From assembly GCF_007997135.1 (NCBI RefSeq), contig NZ_VORU01000013.1, positions 1-64,000 on the forward strand: a stretch of DNA of 64,000 nt, written 5' to 3'. This stretch comes from Aequorivita lipolytica (lineage in GTDB: Bacteria; Bacteroidota; Bacteroidia; Flavobacteriales; Flavobacteriaceae). The notes beneath the pieces were generated by a model. It did no database searches, had not been told where the DNA came from, and was given only the letters and a program-made list of their open reading frames with translations. Shown one piece after another: positions 44,551-53,227 of the stretch (its first letter is position 1; the number at the start of each line of letters is the position of its first letter). The position numbers and the translations under genes are program-made.

Positions 44551-44607
44551 GATTGTAATAATTTGTATTAAAAAAAATTCATTCCCGACCTTTCGGAATT
44601 GAGTTTG

Positions 44608-44637
44608 CAAATTTAAGTATTAATTGGAAATTAGCAA
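44608..44637 (-). promoter_or_regulatory. Promoter of rpmE2, Bacteroidetes -33/-7 pattern
   Basis: On the minus strand TTG (44635-44637), 19 bases, then TAAATTTG (44608-44615), about 60 bases before the start. Confidence 0.7.
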
Positions 44638-44694
44638 CAATATTTTACTCTTTTTTAATTCATCGCTAAATCACTGGCAAATGTAACGTTTTGC

Positions 44695-44702
44695 TATCTT
44701 TG
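44695..44702 (+). promoter_or_regulatory. Putative -7 promoter element of the DUF4199 gene
   Basis: TATCTTTG fits TAnnTTTG, 37 bases ahead of the ATG. No clear -33 element. Confidence 0.45.
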
Positions 44703-44739
44703 TTTACTAACAGACCAAACCAAAAAAATCAACTTTAAA

Positions 44740-45282
44740 ATGGAAACCCAACCTATTTCAATTAAAAAATCTGCAGTTAATTACGGCCTTATCTTAGGTG
44801 CAGTTTTAGCACTTATGACCACATTAATGTATGTTTTAAACCCAGACCTTTTCACAAAATGGTGGGTGGGTATAATAAGTTTTATTATAATTATTGCCTT
44901 AGGAATAGTTTCGGTAGCCAAAGCAAAGGGTATACTCGACGGAATAATGAGCTTTAAAGAAGCTTTTACGGTTTATTTTATTACTGTTGCCCTTGGACTA
45001 TTTATTAGTACCGTGGTGGGTATATTAATTTTCAATATAATTGATCCTGAAATGGCGGCATTTCTGCAAGAAAAAACCTTGGAAATGACCGCAGAATTTT
45101 TACAAAAATTAGGCACACCACGAGCAGAGATTGATAAACAAATGGCAAAAATGGCGGAGCAGGACAACTTCGCAATTGGTACTCAGCTCAAAAATTATAT
45201 TTTCAGCCTTGCATTTATGAGCGTAATAGGATTGCTGGTCGCACTTATTTTCAAAACAAAAAATCCAAACCCGTTAAACTAA
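44740..45282 (+). CDS. DUF4199 membrane protein
   Basis: A 180-residue protein with four membrane segments (about 12-32, 38-57, 72-97 and 152-172) and a lysine- and glutamate-rich loop between the third and fourth. It matches the DUF4199 family of Bacteroidota inner-membrane proteins of unknown role. It is immediately followed (three bases) by a glycosyltransferase gene, a very common neighbour of DUF4199 in this phylum, so it may help a polyprenyl-linked sugar step. Confidence 0.85.
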   Translation: METQPISIKKSAVNYGLILGAVLALMTTLMYVLNPDLFTKWWVGIISFIIIIALGIVSVAKAKGILDGIMSFKEAFTVYFITVALGLFISTVVGILIFNIIDPEMAAFLQEKTLEMTAEFLQKLGTPRAEIDKQMAKMAEQDNFAIGTQLKNYIFSLAFMSVIGLLVALIFKTKNPNPLN

Positions 45283-45285
45283 TTG

Positions 45286-46239
45286 ATGAATATTTCCATC
45301 GTTATACCTCTTCTAAACGAAGAAGAATCGCTAAATGAACTTTACCGTTGGATTGCATCCGTTATGCAATCCAATGGTTTTTTATACGAGCTCATCTTTA
45401 TTGACGATGGCAGTACCGATAAGTCTTGGAAAATAATTGAAAGCCTTTCCAAAGAAAATCCTGCAGTTAAAGGAATCCGTTTTCAAAAGAACTACGGAAA
45501 ATCGCAAGCCTTACACGCTGGCTTTTCAATGGCGGAAGGCGATGTGATTATCACAATGGATGCCGACTTGCAGGACAATCCCGAAGAAATCCCAGCGCTT
45601 TATAAAATGATTATCGAAGAAGGCTTCGACCTTGTTTCAGGTTGGAAAAAGAAGCGTTACGATTCTGTAATAAGTAAAAATTTACCTTCTAAACTGTTCA
45701 ATTACGCTGCACGAAAAACTTCGGGTGTAAAACTACACGACTTTAATTGCGGGCTGAAAGCTTACAAAAAAGACGTTGTAAAAACAATTGAAGTAACTGG
45801 CGAAATGCACCGTTACATTCCAGTTTTGGCAAAAAATGCAGGTTTTAGCAAAATTTCAGAAAAACCTGTTTTGCACCAAGCCCGAAAATATGGAACAACC
45901 AAATTTGGCGCAGAACGATTCATTCGTGGTTTTTTAGATTTGATAACGATCTGGTTTTTATCAACTTTTGGAAAACGGCCAATGCACCTTTTTGGCGCCT
46001 GGGGCGCATTTATGCTCTTTGTGGGCTTTTGCTTCGCTCTGTATTTGGGCATTGACAAGTTATTTATAAATCCATCCGCAAGACTAATCACCGCTCGCCC
46101 AGAATTTTTTATAGCACTTACGGCAATGATCTTGGGAACCCAACTTTTTCTCGCAGGTTTTTTGGGAGAATTAATATTGAGAAGTAAAAAAGACTCCCGA
46201 AACTACATCATTAAAGAACGACGAAACTTCAAAGATTAA
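45286..46239 (+). CDS. Family 2 glycosyltransferase with C-terminal membrane segments (DPM1-like)
   Basis: A 317-residue enzyme. The GT-A domain (1-220) has 'SIVIPLLNEEESLNELY', 'IFIDDGSTDKSW', the DxD-type motif in 'MDADLQDNP' (about 96-104) and 'HDFNCGLKAYKKDV'. Two membrane segments follow (about 235-262 and 275-300), as in polyprenyl-phosphate sugar synthases. It probably transfers a hexose to a lipid carrier on the cytoplasmic face. The frame opens with a TTG one codon before; I take the ATG. Confidence 0.9.
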   Translation: MNISIVIPLLNEEESLNELYRWIASVMQSNGFLYELIFIDDGSTDKSWKIIESLSKENPAVKGIRFQKNYGKSQALHAGFSMAEGDVIITMDADLQDNPEEIPALYKMIIEEGFDLVSGWKKKRYDSVISKNLPSKLFNYAARKTSGVKLHDFNCGLKAYKKDVVKTIEVTGEMHRYIPVLAKNAGFSKISEKPVLHQARKYGTTKFGAERFIRGFLDLITIWFLSTFGKRPMHLFGAWGAFMLFVGFCFALYLGIDKLFINPSARLITARPEFFIALTAMILGTQLFLAGFLGELILRSKKDSRNYIIKERRNFKD

Positions 46240-46278
46240 CCGCAGAGAATCTTTATTTTTGCAAATTAATTTAAGCGA

Positions 46279-47994
46279 ATGATTTACGTAGATCCAAAAA
46301 TTTTAGCCCGCGTTAACCAATGGCTAACTCCTTTTTTTGACGAAAAAACCCAACACGATATTAAAGAAATGATAGCTTACGATCCCGATGGATTGGAAGA
46401 CAGTTTTTATAAAAACTTAGAATTTGGAACTGGTGGAATGCGAGGTATTATGGGCCTTGGCGACAACAGGATCAATAAATATACACTAGGAAAAAACACA
46501 CAGGGACTTTCAAATTATTTAAAAGATCAATTCCCAAACCAAGAAATTAAAGTAGCAATTGCGTACGATTGCCGCCACAACAGTAAAGAGTTTGCAAAAG
46601 TAGTAGCCGATGTTTTTTCTTCAAACGGAATAAAAGTCTTTCTTTTTTCTGAATTACGGCCTACGCCCGAACTTTCATTCGCAGTAAAACATTTGGATTG
46701 TAAGGCTGGAATTGTTTTAACAGCCTCACACAATCCGCCAGAATACAACGGTTATAAAGTATATTGGGAAGATGGCGGACAATTGGTTCCACCACAGGAT
46801 GGCGAAATTATTGCCGAAATAAATTCACTGAAATACGAAGACATAAAGTTTGAAGCTAATGAAAGTTTGATTCAAATTATAGATACCGAAGTTGATGAAT
46901 CATTCGCAAATGCTTCTGTTAAAAACGGAACTTTCAATACTTCCCAAGCAGCAAAAGATAACTTGAAAATTGTTTTCACCTCGCTTCACGGAACTTCAAT
47001 CACAATGGTTCCAAAGGTTTTGGAAATGGCTGGGTATAAAAATGTATTAATTGTTGAAGAACAGTCAGAACCAAACGGTGATTTTCCAACGGTAAAATCA
47101 CCCAATCCCGAAGAACCTGCTGCGCTAAAAATGGCTTTGGAACTTGCAGAAAAAGAAAATGCAGACATTGTAATTGGTACTGACCCAGACTGCGACCGTT
47201 TGGGAGTTGCCGTTCGAAATAATAAAAATGAAATGGTCTTGCTCAACGGAAACCAAACAATGGTTTTAATGACGCATTTCCTTTTGAAGCAATGGCAAAA
47301 AGCGGGAAAACTGAATGGAAAACAGTTTGTTGCATCAACTATTGTTTCTACGCCAATGGTTGAAAATGTTGTGGAACATTTCAACGTAAAATATATTGAA
47401 GGTCTAACAGGTTTTAAGTGGATAGCGAAAATGATAAAGGACCATCCCGAACTCGAATTTATTGGCGGCGGCGAAGAAAGCTTCGGTTATTTAGTTGGCG
47501 ATTTTGTCCGCGATAAAGATGCTGTTACCGCTACCCTACTTGCCTGCGAAATTGCAGCGCAAAAAAAACATTCCAGCAGCAGCATGTTCCAATATTTGAA
47601 CGATGTTTACGAACAGTTCGGGAACTACCGTGAACATTTGATTTCGGTCACAAAAAAAGGAAAACAGGGCGCTGCAGAAATTTCAGCAATGATGAAAGTG
47701 CTTCGCGAAAATCCATATAAGGAAATTGCGGGGAGCAAGGTGGTTAGAATGGATGATATTTCAAAAAACGAGACCACAGATTTTATAAAACAGGAAACTT
47801 TGCCATTAAATCTACCAAAATCAAACGTATTAATCTATTACACTGAAGACGGCAGCAAAATTGCCGCAAGGCCTAGCGGAACGGAACCGAAAATAAAGTT
47901 TTACATTAGCGTGAATACTTTAGAAAAGGAAAATTTTGAAGACATACTTCAGAAAAAAATTGACGCTATCGCCGCACAACTAAACGTGAGTTAA
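46279..47994 (+). CDS. Phosphohexomutase (phosphoglucomutase/phosphomannomutase)
   Basis: A 571-residue enzyme with the active-site serine loop 'TASHNPPEYNGYKVYW' (about 147-162), metal loop 'GTDPDCDRLGVAV' (about 300-312), sugar loop 'GGGEESFGY' (about 396-404) and phosphate-binding loop 'ARPSGTEPKIKFY' (about 534-546). It interconverts hexose 1- and 6-phosphates, supplying precursors for polysaccharide. The longer two-domain size matches PgcA-type mutases. The stop overlaps the start of the next ABC gene (TAATG). Confidence 0.93.
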   Translation: MIYVDPKILARVNQWLTPFFDEKTQHDIKEMIAYDPDGLEDSFYKNLEFGTGGMRGIMGLGDNRINKYTLGKNTQGLSNYLKDQFPNQEIKVAIAYDCRHNSKEFAKVVADVFSSNGIKVFLFSELRPTPELSFAVKHLDCKAGIVLTASHNPPEYNGYKVYWEDGGQLVPPQDGEIIAEINSLKYEDIKFEANESLIQIIDTEVDESFANASVKNGTFNTSQAAKDNLKIVFTSLHGTSITMVPKVLEMAGYKNVLIVEEQSEPNGDFPTVKSPNPEEPAALKMALELAEKENADIVIGTDPDCDRLGVAVRNNKNEMVLLNGNQTMVLMTHFLLKQWQKAGKLNGKQFVASTIVSTPMVENVVEHFNVKYIEGLTGFKWIAKMIKDHPELEFIGGGEESFGYLVGDFVRDKDAVTATLLACEIAAQKKHSSSSMFQYLNDVYEQFGNYREHLISVTKKGKQGAAEISAMMKVLRENPYKEIAGSKVVRMDDISKNETTDFIKQETLPLNLPKSNVLIYYTEDGSKIAARPSGTEPKIKFYISVNTLEKENFEDILQKKIDAIAAQLNVS

Positions 47995-49820
47995 TGAATT
48001 ATTTCAAAAAAATACTACGCTATGTCATCCCGTATAAAAAGTATGCGTATCTGAACATATTTTTCAATATACTCTATGCCCTTTTCAGCACGTTGTCATT
48101 TCTCGCTTTGATCCCGGTTTTACAGGTTATATTTAGCGACCAACGTGAAGTTGGGAAACTGCCAGTTTATGAAGGCATCACCAAATTAACTACATATATC
48201 CAAGATTCCCTCAACTACCATTTGGTTAAATATATCAATGAGTACGGCGACTTTAAGGTGCTTCTATTTATGATAGGAGTAATAATAGCCATATTTCTGC
48301 TGAAAAACTTGAGCAATTATTTGGCCATGTTTTACTCCACATTTCTAAGGAACGGTGTTTTGAAAGATCTTCGAAACGATCTCTACAGCAAAGTGATCCA
48401 ATTTCCATTGGCTTTTTATTCTGAGAAAAGAAAAGGTGATACTATTTCCCGCCTTAGCGGTGATGTTGATGAAGTGAAAAATTCAGTGCTTTCAGTTCTG
48501 GAAATGATTGTGCGTGAGCCGTTAACAATCATTTTTTCATTAGCCACGATGCTTTTTATAAGTCCGAAGCTTACCCTTTTTGTATTTGTATTTTTACCTA
48601 TTTCGGGTTTTTTAATTTCCAAAATTGGAAAATCTCTTAAAAAAGGCTCTTTAAAAGTGCAGCAGGAACAGGGTGTTTTTCTTTCCATTTTGGAGGAAAC
48701 TATGGGTGGACTGCGTATTATAAAAGCTTTTCACGCAGAGAATTTATTCCAGAAAAAATTTGAGGATAGTAACCAGCGTTTTTATAAATATTCAAACACA
48801 GTATTAAACCGTCAAAATCTCGCTTCGCCGTTGAGCGAATTATTAGGAATCATTACCATTGGGGTTCTCTTGGTTTATGGAGGTTATCTGGTATTTGTAG
48901 ATCAAACATTGGACGCTAGTTTTTTTCTCGGCTATATTATGCTGGCATATAATATTTTAACCCCTGCAAAGGCGATCGCAAAAGCAAGTTATTCAGTGAA
49001 ACGCGCTAATGGTTCTGCCCAGCGTATTTTAGAATTGCTGGAAGCCAAAAACACAATCACCGATATTGAAAATCCAGTTCAAAAGGAAGGTTTTGATACT
49101 GTAATTTCTATTAAAAATATTTCATTTAAATACGAAGATCAATATGTTTTAAAAGATTTTTCTTTGGAAATACCGAAGGGAAAAACCGTGGCGCTCGTTG
49201 GCCAATCCGGAAGTGGAAAAAGTACGATTGCAAATTTATTGACACGTTTTTATGATGTAAACGAAGGAAGCATAGAAATTGACGGTGTTGATATAAAAGA
49301 TATTTCAAAAAGATCGCTACGTGGATTGATGGGCATTGTATCGCAGGATTCTATTCTTTTTAATGATTCTGTCGGGAATAACTTAAAACTCGGAAAACCG
49401 ACCGCTTCCGAAGAAGAATTAATGGATGCTGCGGAAATAAGCAACGCCTATGAATTCATAAAAGATCTTCCCGAAAGTTTTGAAACTAACATTGGCGACA
49501 GTGGAAACAAACTGAGCGGCGGCCAAAAACAGCGCTTAAGTATTGCCCGCGCCGTTTTGAAAAACCCGCCGATCATGATTTTGGACGAAGCAACTTCTGC
49601 ATTGGACACTGAAAGTGAACGCTTGGTGCAGGATGCTTTGGAAAAAATGATGAAGAATAGAACTTCCATTGTTATTGCGCACCGACTTTCCACCATTCAA
49701 AATGCAGATAAAATCGTGGTTCTTTCCAAAGGAAAAATTGTGGAACAGGGCAAGCATCAAGAGCTTTTAGAGAAAAAAGGCGTTTACTACAGTTTGGTGG
49801 AAATGCAATCACTTGCGTAG
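47994..49820 (+). CDS. MsbA-like ABC exporter, fused permease and ATPase
   Basis: A 608-residue half-transporter: six membrane segments within residues 1-330, then an ATPase domain with Walker A GQSGSGKST (about 402-410), signature LSGGQKQRLSIARA (about 505-518), Walker B PIMILDEATSALD and H-loop 'IVIAHRLST'. It would act as a homodimer, exporting lipid or a polysaccharide precursor across the inner membrane. It is coupled to the phosphohexomutase and downstream of the glycosyltransferase, hinting at envelope glycan or lipid A export. Its stop codon lies inside the intergenic palindrome. Confidence 0.93.
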   Translation: MNYFKKILRYVIPYKKYAYLNIFFNILYALFSTLSFLALIPVLQVIFSDQREVGKLPVYEGITKLTTYIQDSLNYHLVKYINEYGDFKVLLFMIGVIIAIFLLKNLSNYLAMFYSTFLRNGVLKDLRNDLYSKVIQFPLAFYSEKRKGDTISRLSGDVDEVKNSVLSVLEMIVREPLTIIFSLATMLFISPKLTLFVFVFLPISGFLISKIGKSLKKGSLKVQQEQGVFLSILEETMGGLRIIKAFHAENLFQKKFEDSNQRFYKYSNTVLNRQNLASPLSELLGIITIGVLLVYGGYLVFVDQTLDASFFLGYIMLAYNILTPAKAIAKASYSVKRANGSAQRILELLEAKNTITDIENPVQKEGFDTVISIKNISFKYEDQYVLKDFSLEIPKGKTVALVGQSGSGKSTIANLLTRFYDVNEGSIEIDGVDIKDISKRSLRGLMGIVSQDSILFNDSVGNNLKLGKPTASEEELMDAAEISNAYEFIKDLPESFETNIGDSGNKLSGGQKQRLSIARAVLKNPPIMILDEATSALDTESERLVQDALEKMMKNRTSIVIAHRLSTIQNADKIVVLSKGKIVEQGKHQELLEKKGVYYSLVEMQSLA

Positions 49821-49844
49821 AGACGCACGGCCGTGCGTCTCTAC
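49817..49844. repeat. Perfect 28-bp palindrome, GTAGAGACG-type repeat
   Basis: The half-site GTAGAGACGCACGG is followed at once by its exact reverse complement. A partial third copy of the GGCCGTG end follows. Palindromes of this GTAGAGACG...CGTCTCTAC form are dispersed in many Bacteroidota and cyanobacterial genomes. Here it overlaps the stop codon of the ABC exporter and could also help end transcription. Confidence 0.8.
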
Positions 49845-49919
49845 GGCCGTGTGGGAAAATATTTTTTCGCTGATTAAACCTTTTTACAATATTGTGGTCA
49901 TATACCCACTTGCGCAATA

Positions 49920-50483
49920 ATGGTTGAAGAACAAGAACTCTTAACGGCATTGAAAACCGGGGGAGCCAAAGAGGCCGCCTTTAGGGAACTTGTTTCGCAA
50001 TATAAGGAACGGTTGTATTGGCAGATTCGGAATATCGTTTTAGACCACGACGATGCTGATGACGTGCTACAAAACACCTTTATAAAAGTTTTTAGAAATA
50101 TTGATTCCTTTAAGGGTGAAAGCAAGTTGCATACGTGGATGTACCGGATTGCAGCGAATGAATCCATCACATTTCTGAACAAAAAAGCAAAGCACAACAA
50201 TGTTTCCATTGAAAACTTAAGTGATAATGCGGTACGAAAACTAGAAACCGATATCTATTTTGAAGGCGACCAGCTACAGCTTCAGTTTCAAAAGGCAATT
50301 GCTACACTTCCAGAAAGACAAAAGTTGATTTTTACAATGAAATATTTTGAAGATCACACCTTCGAGGAACTTTCGGAAATACTTGAAACATCTGTGGGCG
50401 GACTAAAGAGCAGTTATCACATTGCAGTAAAAAAAATTACCGAATTCATAAAGACGAATGAAACATCCATTAATTCTATATAG
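49920..50483 (+). CDS. ECF RNA polymerase sigma factor
   Basis: A 187-residue sigma-70 family protein. Region 2 (about 20-90) contains 'LYWQIRNIVLDHDDADDVLQ' and 'FKGESKLHTWMYRIAANESI'. Region 4 (about 125-180) contains 'LPERQKLIFTMKYFEDHTFE' and 'ELSEILETSVGGLKSSYHIAV'. It is followed by a single-pass membrane protein and a small exported helical protein in the same direction, forming a second, differently built sigma-factor locus from that at 19 kb. Confidence 0.92.
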   Translation: MVEEQELLTALKTGGAKEAAFRELVSQYKERLYWQIRNIVLDHDDADDVLQNTFIKVFRNIDSFKGESKLHTWMYRIAANESITFLNKKAKHNNVSIENLSDNAVRKLETDIYFEGDQLQLQFQKAIATLPERQKLIFTMKYFEDHTFEELSEILETSVGGLKSSYHIAVKKITEFIKTNETSINSI

Positions 50484-50580
50484 ATCAATGCAATATATTT
50501 AATTAGGATGTTCTATCTGTCCAATAAAAAAATAAAAAGACAGCTAAAACCTTATAAAAAATTGATAGTCAAAATTTAAA

Positions 50581-51081
50581 GTGAAAAAAGAAAAAAACAT
50601 ACCTGATTTTAAAACACCCAAAGGTTATTTCGAAACTTTTGAGGAACGTCTTTTTAGCAAAATTGCCGAAGAAAAGTTTCCGAAATCTAGAGGCTTTAAG
50701 GTTCCAAAAAACTATTTCGACAAATTTGAAGAAAGCGTTATTGGAAAATTAAATGTTTCAGAAAAACCCACGAAAGTAATTCCGCTTTTTTCGAGAAAAT
50801 ATTTCGGTTATGCCGCAGCAATCGCAGCTTGCCTTTTAATAGGTTTCAATATTTTTAACCAAAAAACCGATAATTCAAATTTAGACGCCCTGCAATTGGC
50901 CGCAATTGACACCTATATTGAGGAAGGCAATTTAAATCTAGATCTTTATGAGGTAACTTCATTTATAGACGACGAAGACATTGCTAACTTAGATTTTGAC
51001 ACGCAACAATTCACAGATGCTGCACTGGAGGATTATCTTTTGGAAAATTTGGATACAGAAATCATAACAAACGAAAAATGA
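50581..51081 (+). CDS. Single-pass membrane protein of the sigma-factor locus, probable anti-sigma
   Basis: A 166-residue protein beginning at GTG, as no ATG is available nearby. The N-terminal soluble part has repeated 'P(K)xxFxxFEExxxxKI' motifs ('TPKGYFETFEERLFSKI', 'VPKNYFDKFEESVIGKL'), then one membrane segment (about 80-97) and an acidic periplasmic tail. This layout, with a short repeated motif before the membrane, is seen in Bacteroidota anti-sigma-like proteins next to ECF genes. Inhibition of the sigma factor is inferred. Confidence 0.75.
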   Translation: MKKEKNIPDFKTPKGYFETFEERLFSKIAEEKFPKSRGFKVPKNYFDKFEESVIGKLNVSEKPTKVIPLFSRKYFGYAAAIAACLLIGFNIFNQKTDNSNLDALQLAAIDTYIEEGNLNLDLYEVTSFIDDEDIANLDFDTQQFTDAALEDYLLENLDTEIITNEK

Positions 51082-51518
51082 AAAAATTAGCAATATTATT
51101 TTTCCTGTTAGCTGCAACCTTGCAAGCCCAGGATAAAAAACACGAAAAAATAAGAGCTTTAAAAGCCGCTTATATTACAGAAAAGCTGGCACTCACTTCT
51201 GCTGAAGCGGAAAAGTTTTGGCCTATATACAACCGCTATCAAGAGAAATTTCACGCCCTTCGGAAAAAGGAACGTAACGAGATTTTTCAAAAATTAAGAG
51301 ATGGTCTTGATAATTTAACCGACGCCGAGGCAAACGAACTAATTGACAAAAATCTAAGTATAGAATCCGGAGAACTGGAATTGAGAAAACAAATGACAGC
51401 TGAATTAAGGAATGTAATTTCTCCAAAAAAAATAATCATCCTGAAAAAAACTGAGAATGATTTTAAAAGAGAGCTTTTAGGTCGATACCGGCATAACCAG
51501 GAAAAGAGAAAAGAATAG
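51078..51518 (+). CDS. Small exported helical protein of the sigma-factor locus
   Basis: A 146-residue protein with a signal peptide (about 1-17) and a helical, charged mature part resembling Spy/CpxP-type periplasmic proteins: 'LTSAEAEKFWPIYNRYQEKFH' (quoted in part) and 'QMTAELRNVISPKKIIILKK'. Its start overlaps the previous gene by four bases. In Bacteroidota such proteins often follow an ECF factor and may report envelope stress; no residue proves this. A terminator follows. Confidence 0.75.
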   Translation: MKKLAILFFLLAATLQAQDKKHEKIRALKAAYITEKLALTSAEAEKFWPIYNRYQEKFHALRKKERNEIFQKLRDGLDNLTDAEANELIDKNLSIESGELELRKQMTAELRNVISPKKIIILKKTENDFKRELLGRYRHNQEKRKE

Positions 51519-51523
51519 ATACT

Positions 51524-51554
51524 AAAAAAGCCCCGAAATTTCGAGGCTTTTTTA
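51524..51554. terminator. Bidirectional rho-independent terminator
   Basis: AAAAAAGCCCCGAAA / TTTCGAGGCTTTTT stem with A and T tracts on both sides, between two converging genes. Confidence 0.8.
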
Positions 51555-51569
51555 TACAATATCATCAAA

Positions 51570-52415
51570 TTACATAGCTCCCCATTCCTTCAAGGACTTT
51601 TCATTTAAGGCTACATAATCACTATTGTCAGCTGCTTTAGCTAGTTCCATTGACTTTTTAGCTGCCTCAATAGCACCTTTTTTATCACCTGCTTTTGCAT
51701 AAATTAAAGACTTTTGGCGCAATTGCCAAAATTTTGGGTCTTTATTCATTTCAATAGACTTATCAATCCAAGTTTTAGCTTGATTAATATCTTTTCCAGC
51801 TTCCAAATAATAAACTGCCGCAGAGTAATAATCATTTGCTGACGGTCCATTCATCACTCTCTGTATGCTTGAACTTACCGTTTTATCAGTATTAAACTTA
51901 ATTGGTACGCCAACGTAAGTCTTTTCCCAAAGTATGCCTAAAGTAGCCATATCGTTTTTTAAATCATCAAACGTCATTGTTAGGGTTTCAACATTCATGG
52001 GCATTGGGTAAGCCTGTGCAGATACTTGCACCGCAACTTTGCTATCATCCCATTTTTCAGGATTACCCCAGTTAGTGGTATCATCATAAAAATAAATTTC
52101 CCAACTTGAAGCGCCCGGTTTAGTATATATTGCGTACGACCCAGCTTTCAAGGTTTTACCTCCTACTTCAACGTCATCGCTAAATGTAATTTTAGAATTT
52201 GCGTTGGCACCAGTACGCCACATGGTATCGTAAGGAACCAATCCTCCAAAGATTGTCCTTCCTTTCATGGAAGGCCTGGAGTATTCTAAAGTAACGTCTG
52301 TTAGTCCAACTTTTTGTTCAATTTTTTGAAATGGACTCGGTTGCGGAGTTTCAATTTGAGCTTGAATGCCAGCGGTTAGCATCAAAGCGGTGAAAAGTAA
52401 AATATTTTTTTTCAT
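51570..52415 (-). CDS. DUF2911 domain-containing exported protein
   Basis: A 281-residue protein with a signal peptide (MKKNILLFTALMLTAGIQAQ) and a DUF2911 domain (about 25-165: 'EYSRPSMKGRTIFGGLVPYD', 'WRTGANANSKITFSDDVEVG', 'LKAGSYAIYTKPG'). The C-terminal 100 residues look like tetratricopeptide helices. The family is common in Bacteroidota but lacks a known function; the length is as usual. Confidence 0.88.
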   Translation of the reverse strand: MKKNILLFTALMLTAGIQAQIETPQPSPFQKIEQKVGLTDVTLEYSRPSMKGRTIFGGLVPYDTMWRTGANANSKITFSDDVEVGGKTLKAGSYAIYTKPGASSWEIYFYDDTTNWGNPEKWDDSKVAVQVSAQAYPMPMNVETLTMTFDDLKNDMATLGILWEKTYVGVPIKFNTDKTVSSSIQRVMNGPSANDYYSAAVYYLEAGKDINQAKTWIDKSIEMNKDPKFWQLRQKSLIYAKAGDKKGAIEAAKKSMELAKAADNSDYVALNEKSLKEWGAM

Positions 52416-52749
52416 TGTAATGGTTTTAAGGTGATTATAATTTTTACGAAGTTACTGTTTGCAAAATTTTAAATAGTTAATAAAACCCTAAATTACAAAA
52501 ATAACGTCCACAGATCAATCGTTGAAAAACAACACTATAGTACTAATACCGAAGAATTGTTAATCTTTTGTTTAAACTTTTTTTGATATAGTAAAACAGA
52601 GTATTTTTAAAGAAAAAATGAAGATATGTTAACCTATTTAAAAAGAATATTTAGAACGAGATTTCAAAAAAACGTAGCTCAAACAGACACCTATAGGCTA
52701 TTGCGAATGAATCAAAAATTGACATTCAATAAGAACAAATAAAAACTGA
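52416..52749. other. Intergenic region; a small possible gene is noted separately
   Basis: About 330 bases between diverging genes. It contains the two promoter regions and a 38-codon plus-strand frame. I see no RNA gene. Confidence 0.45.
52626..52742 (+). CDS. Possible 38-residue basic protein
   Basis: An ATG-initiated frame codes for MLTYLKRIFRTRFQKNVAQT and a further 18 residues, basic and without a family I recognise. It stops seven bases before the SRPBCC gene start, in the same direction, so it could be translationally linked to it. A short A-rich stretch precedes the ATG. Chance opening cannot be excluded. Confidence 0.35.
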   Translation: MLTYLKRIFRTRFQKNVAQTDTYRLLRMNQKLTFNKNK

Positions 52750-53211
52750 ATGAAAATTTATACACTGCACGCCAAACAAAATTTACCTATTTCTGTTGAT
52801 CAAGCTTGGGATTTTCTTTCAGATCCAAAAAACTTAAAAGTTATAACGCCAGATTATATGGGTTTTAATATTCAATCCGGCTCCGATAGAACCATGTATT
52901 CTGGTCAAATCATTGAATATATTGTTACTCCAATTTTAGGAATTAAAACACGATGGGTAACAGAGATAACCCACGTTGAGAATAAAAAATATTTCGTAGA
53001 TGAACAACGCTTTGGGCCTTATGCCCTTTGGCATCACAAACATTTCATAAAGGAAATCGATGGCGGTGTTGAAATGGAAGATTTGCTTCATTATAAACTT
53101 CCCTTCGGTTTTTTGGGCCAATTGGTGCACCCCTTTTTAGTTAAACCGAAACTTGACGAAATATTTGAATACCGAAAAAATAAATTGATGGAACTCTTCG
53201 GAGAAATATAA
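52750..53211 (+). CDS. SRPBCC-superfamily (START-like) protein
   Basis: A 153-residue protein of the polyketide-cyclase/dehydrase-like SRPBCC fold: 'ISVDQAWDFLSDPKNLKVITPDY' (quoted in part), 'WVTEITHVENKKYFVDEQRFG' and 'WHHKHFIKEIDGGVEMEDLLHY'. The fold binds hydrophobic ligands in a cavity; no catalytic residues are evident. It heads a plus-strand unit with an SDR-like gene (16 bases later) and a photolyase gene, so it is likely part of the light-related function of that unit. Confidence 0.85.
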   Translation: MKIYTLHAKQNLPISVDQAWDFLSDPKNLKVITPDYMGFNIQSGSDRTMYSGQIIEYIVTPILGIKTRWVTEITHVENKKYFVDEQRFGPYALWHHKHFIKEIDGGVEMEDLLHYKLPFGFLGQLVHPFLVKPKLDEIFEYRKNKLMELFGEI

Positions 53212-53227
53212 TTTCAAAAACTAAACA

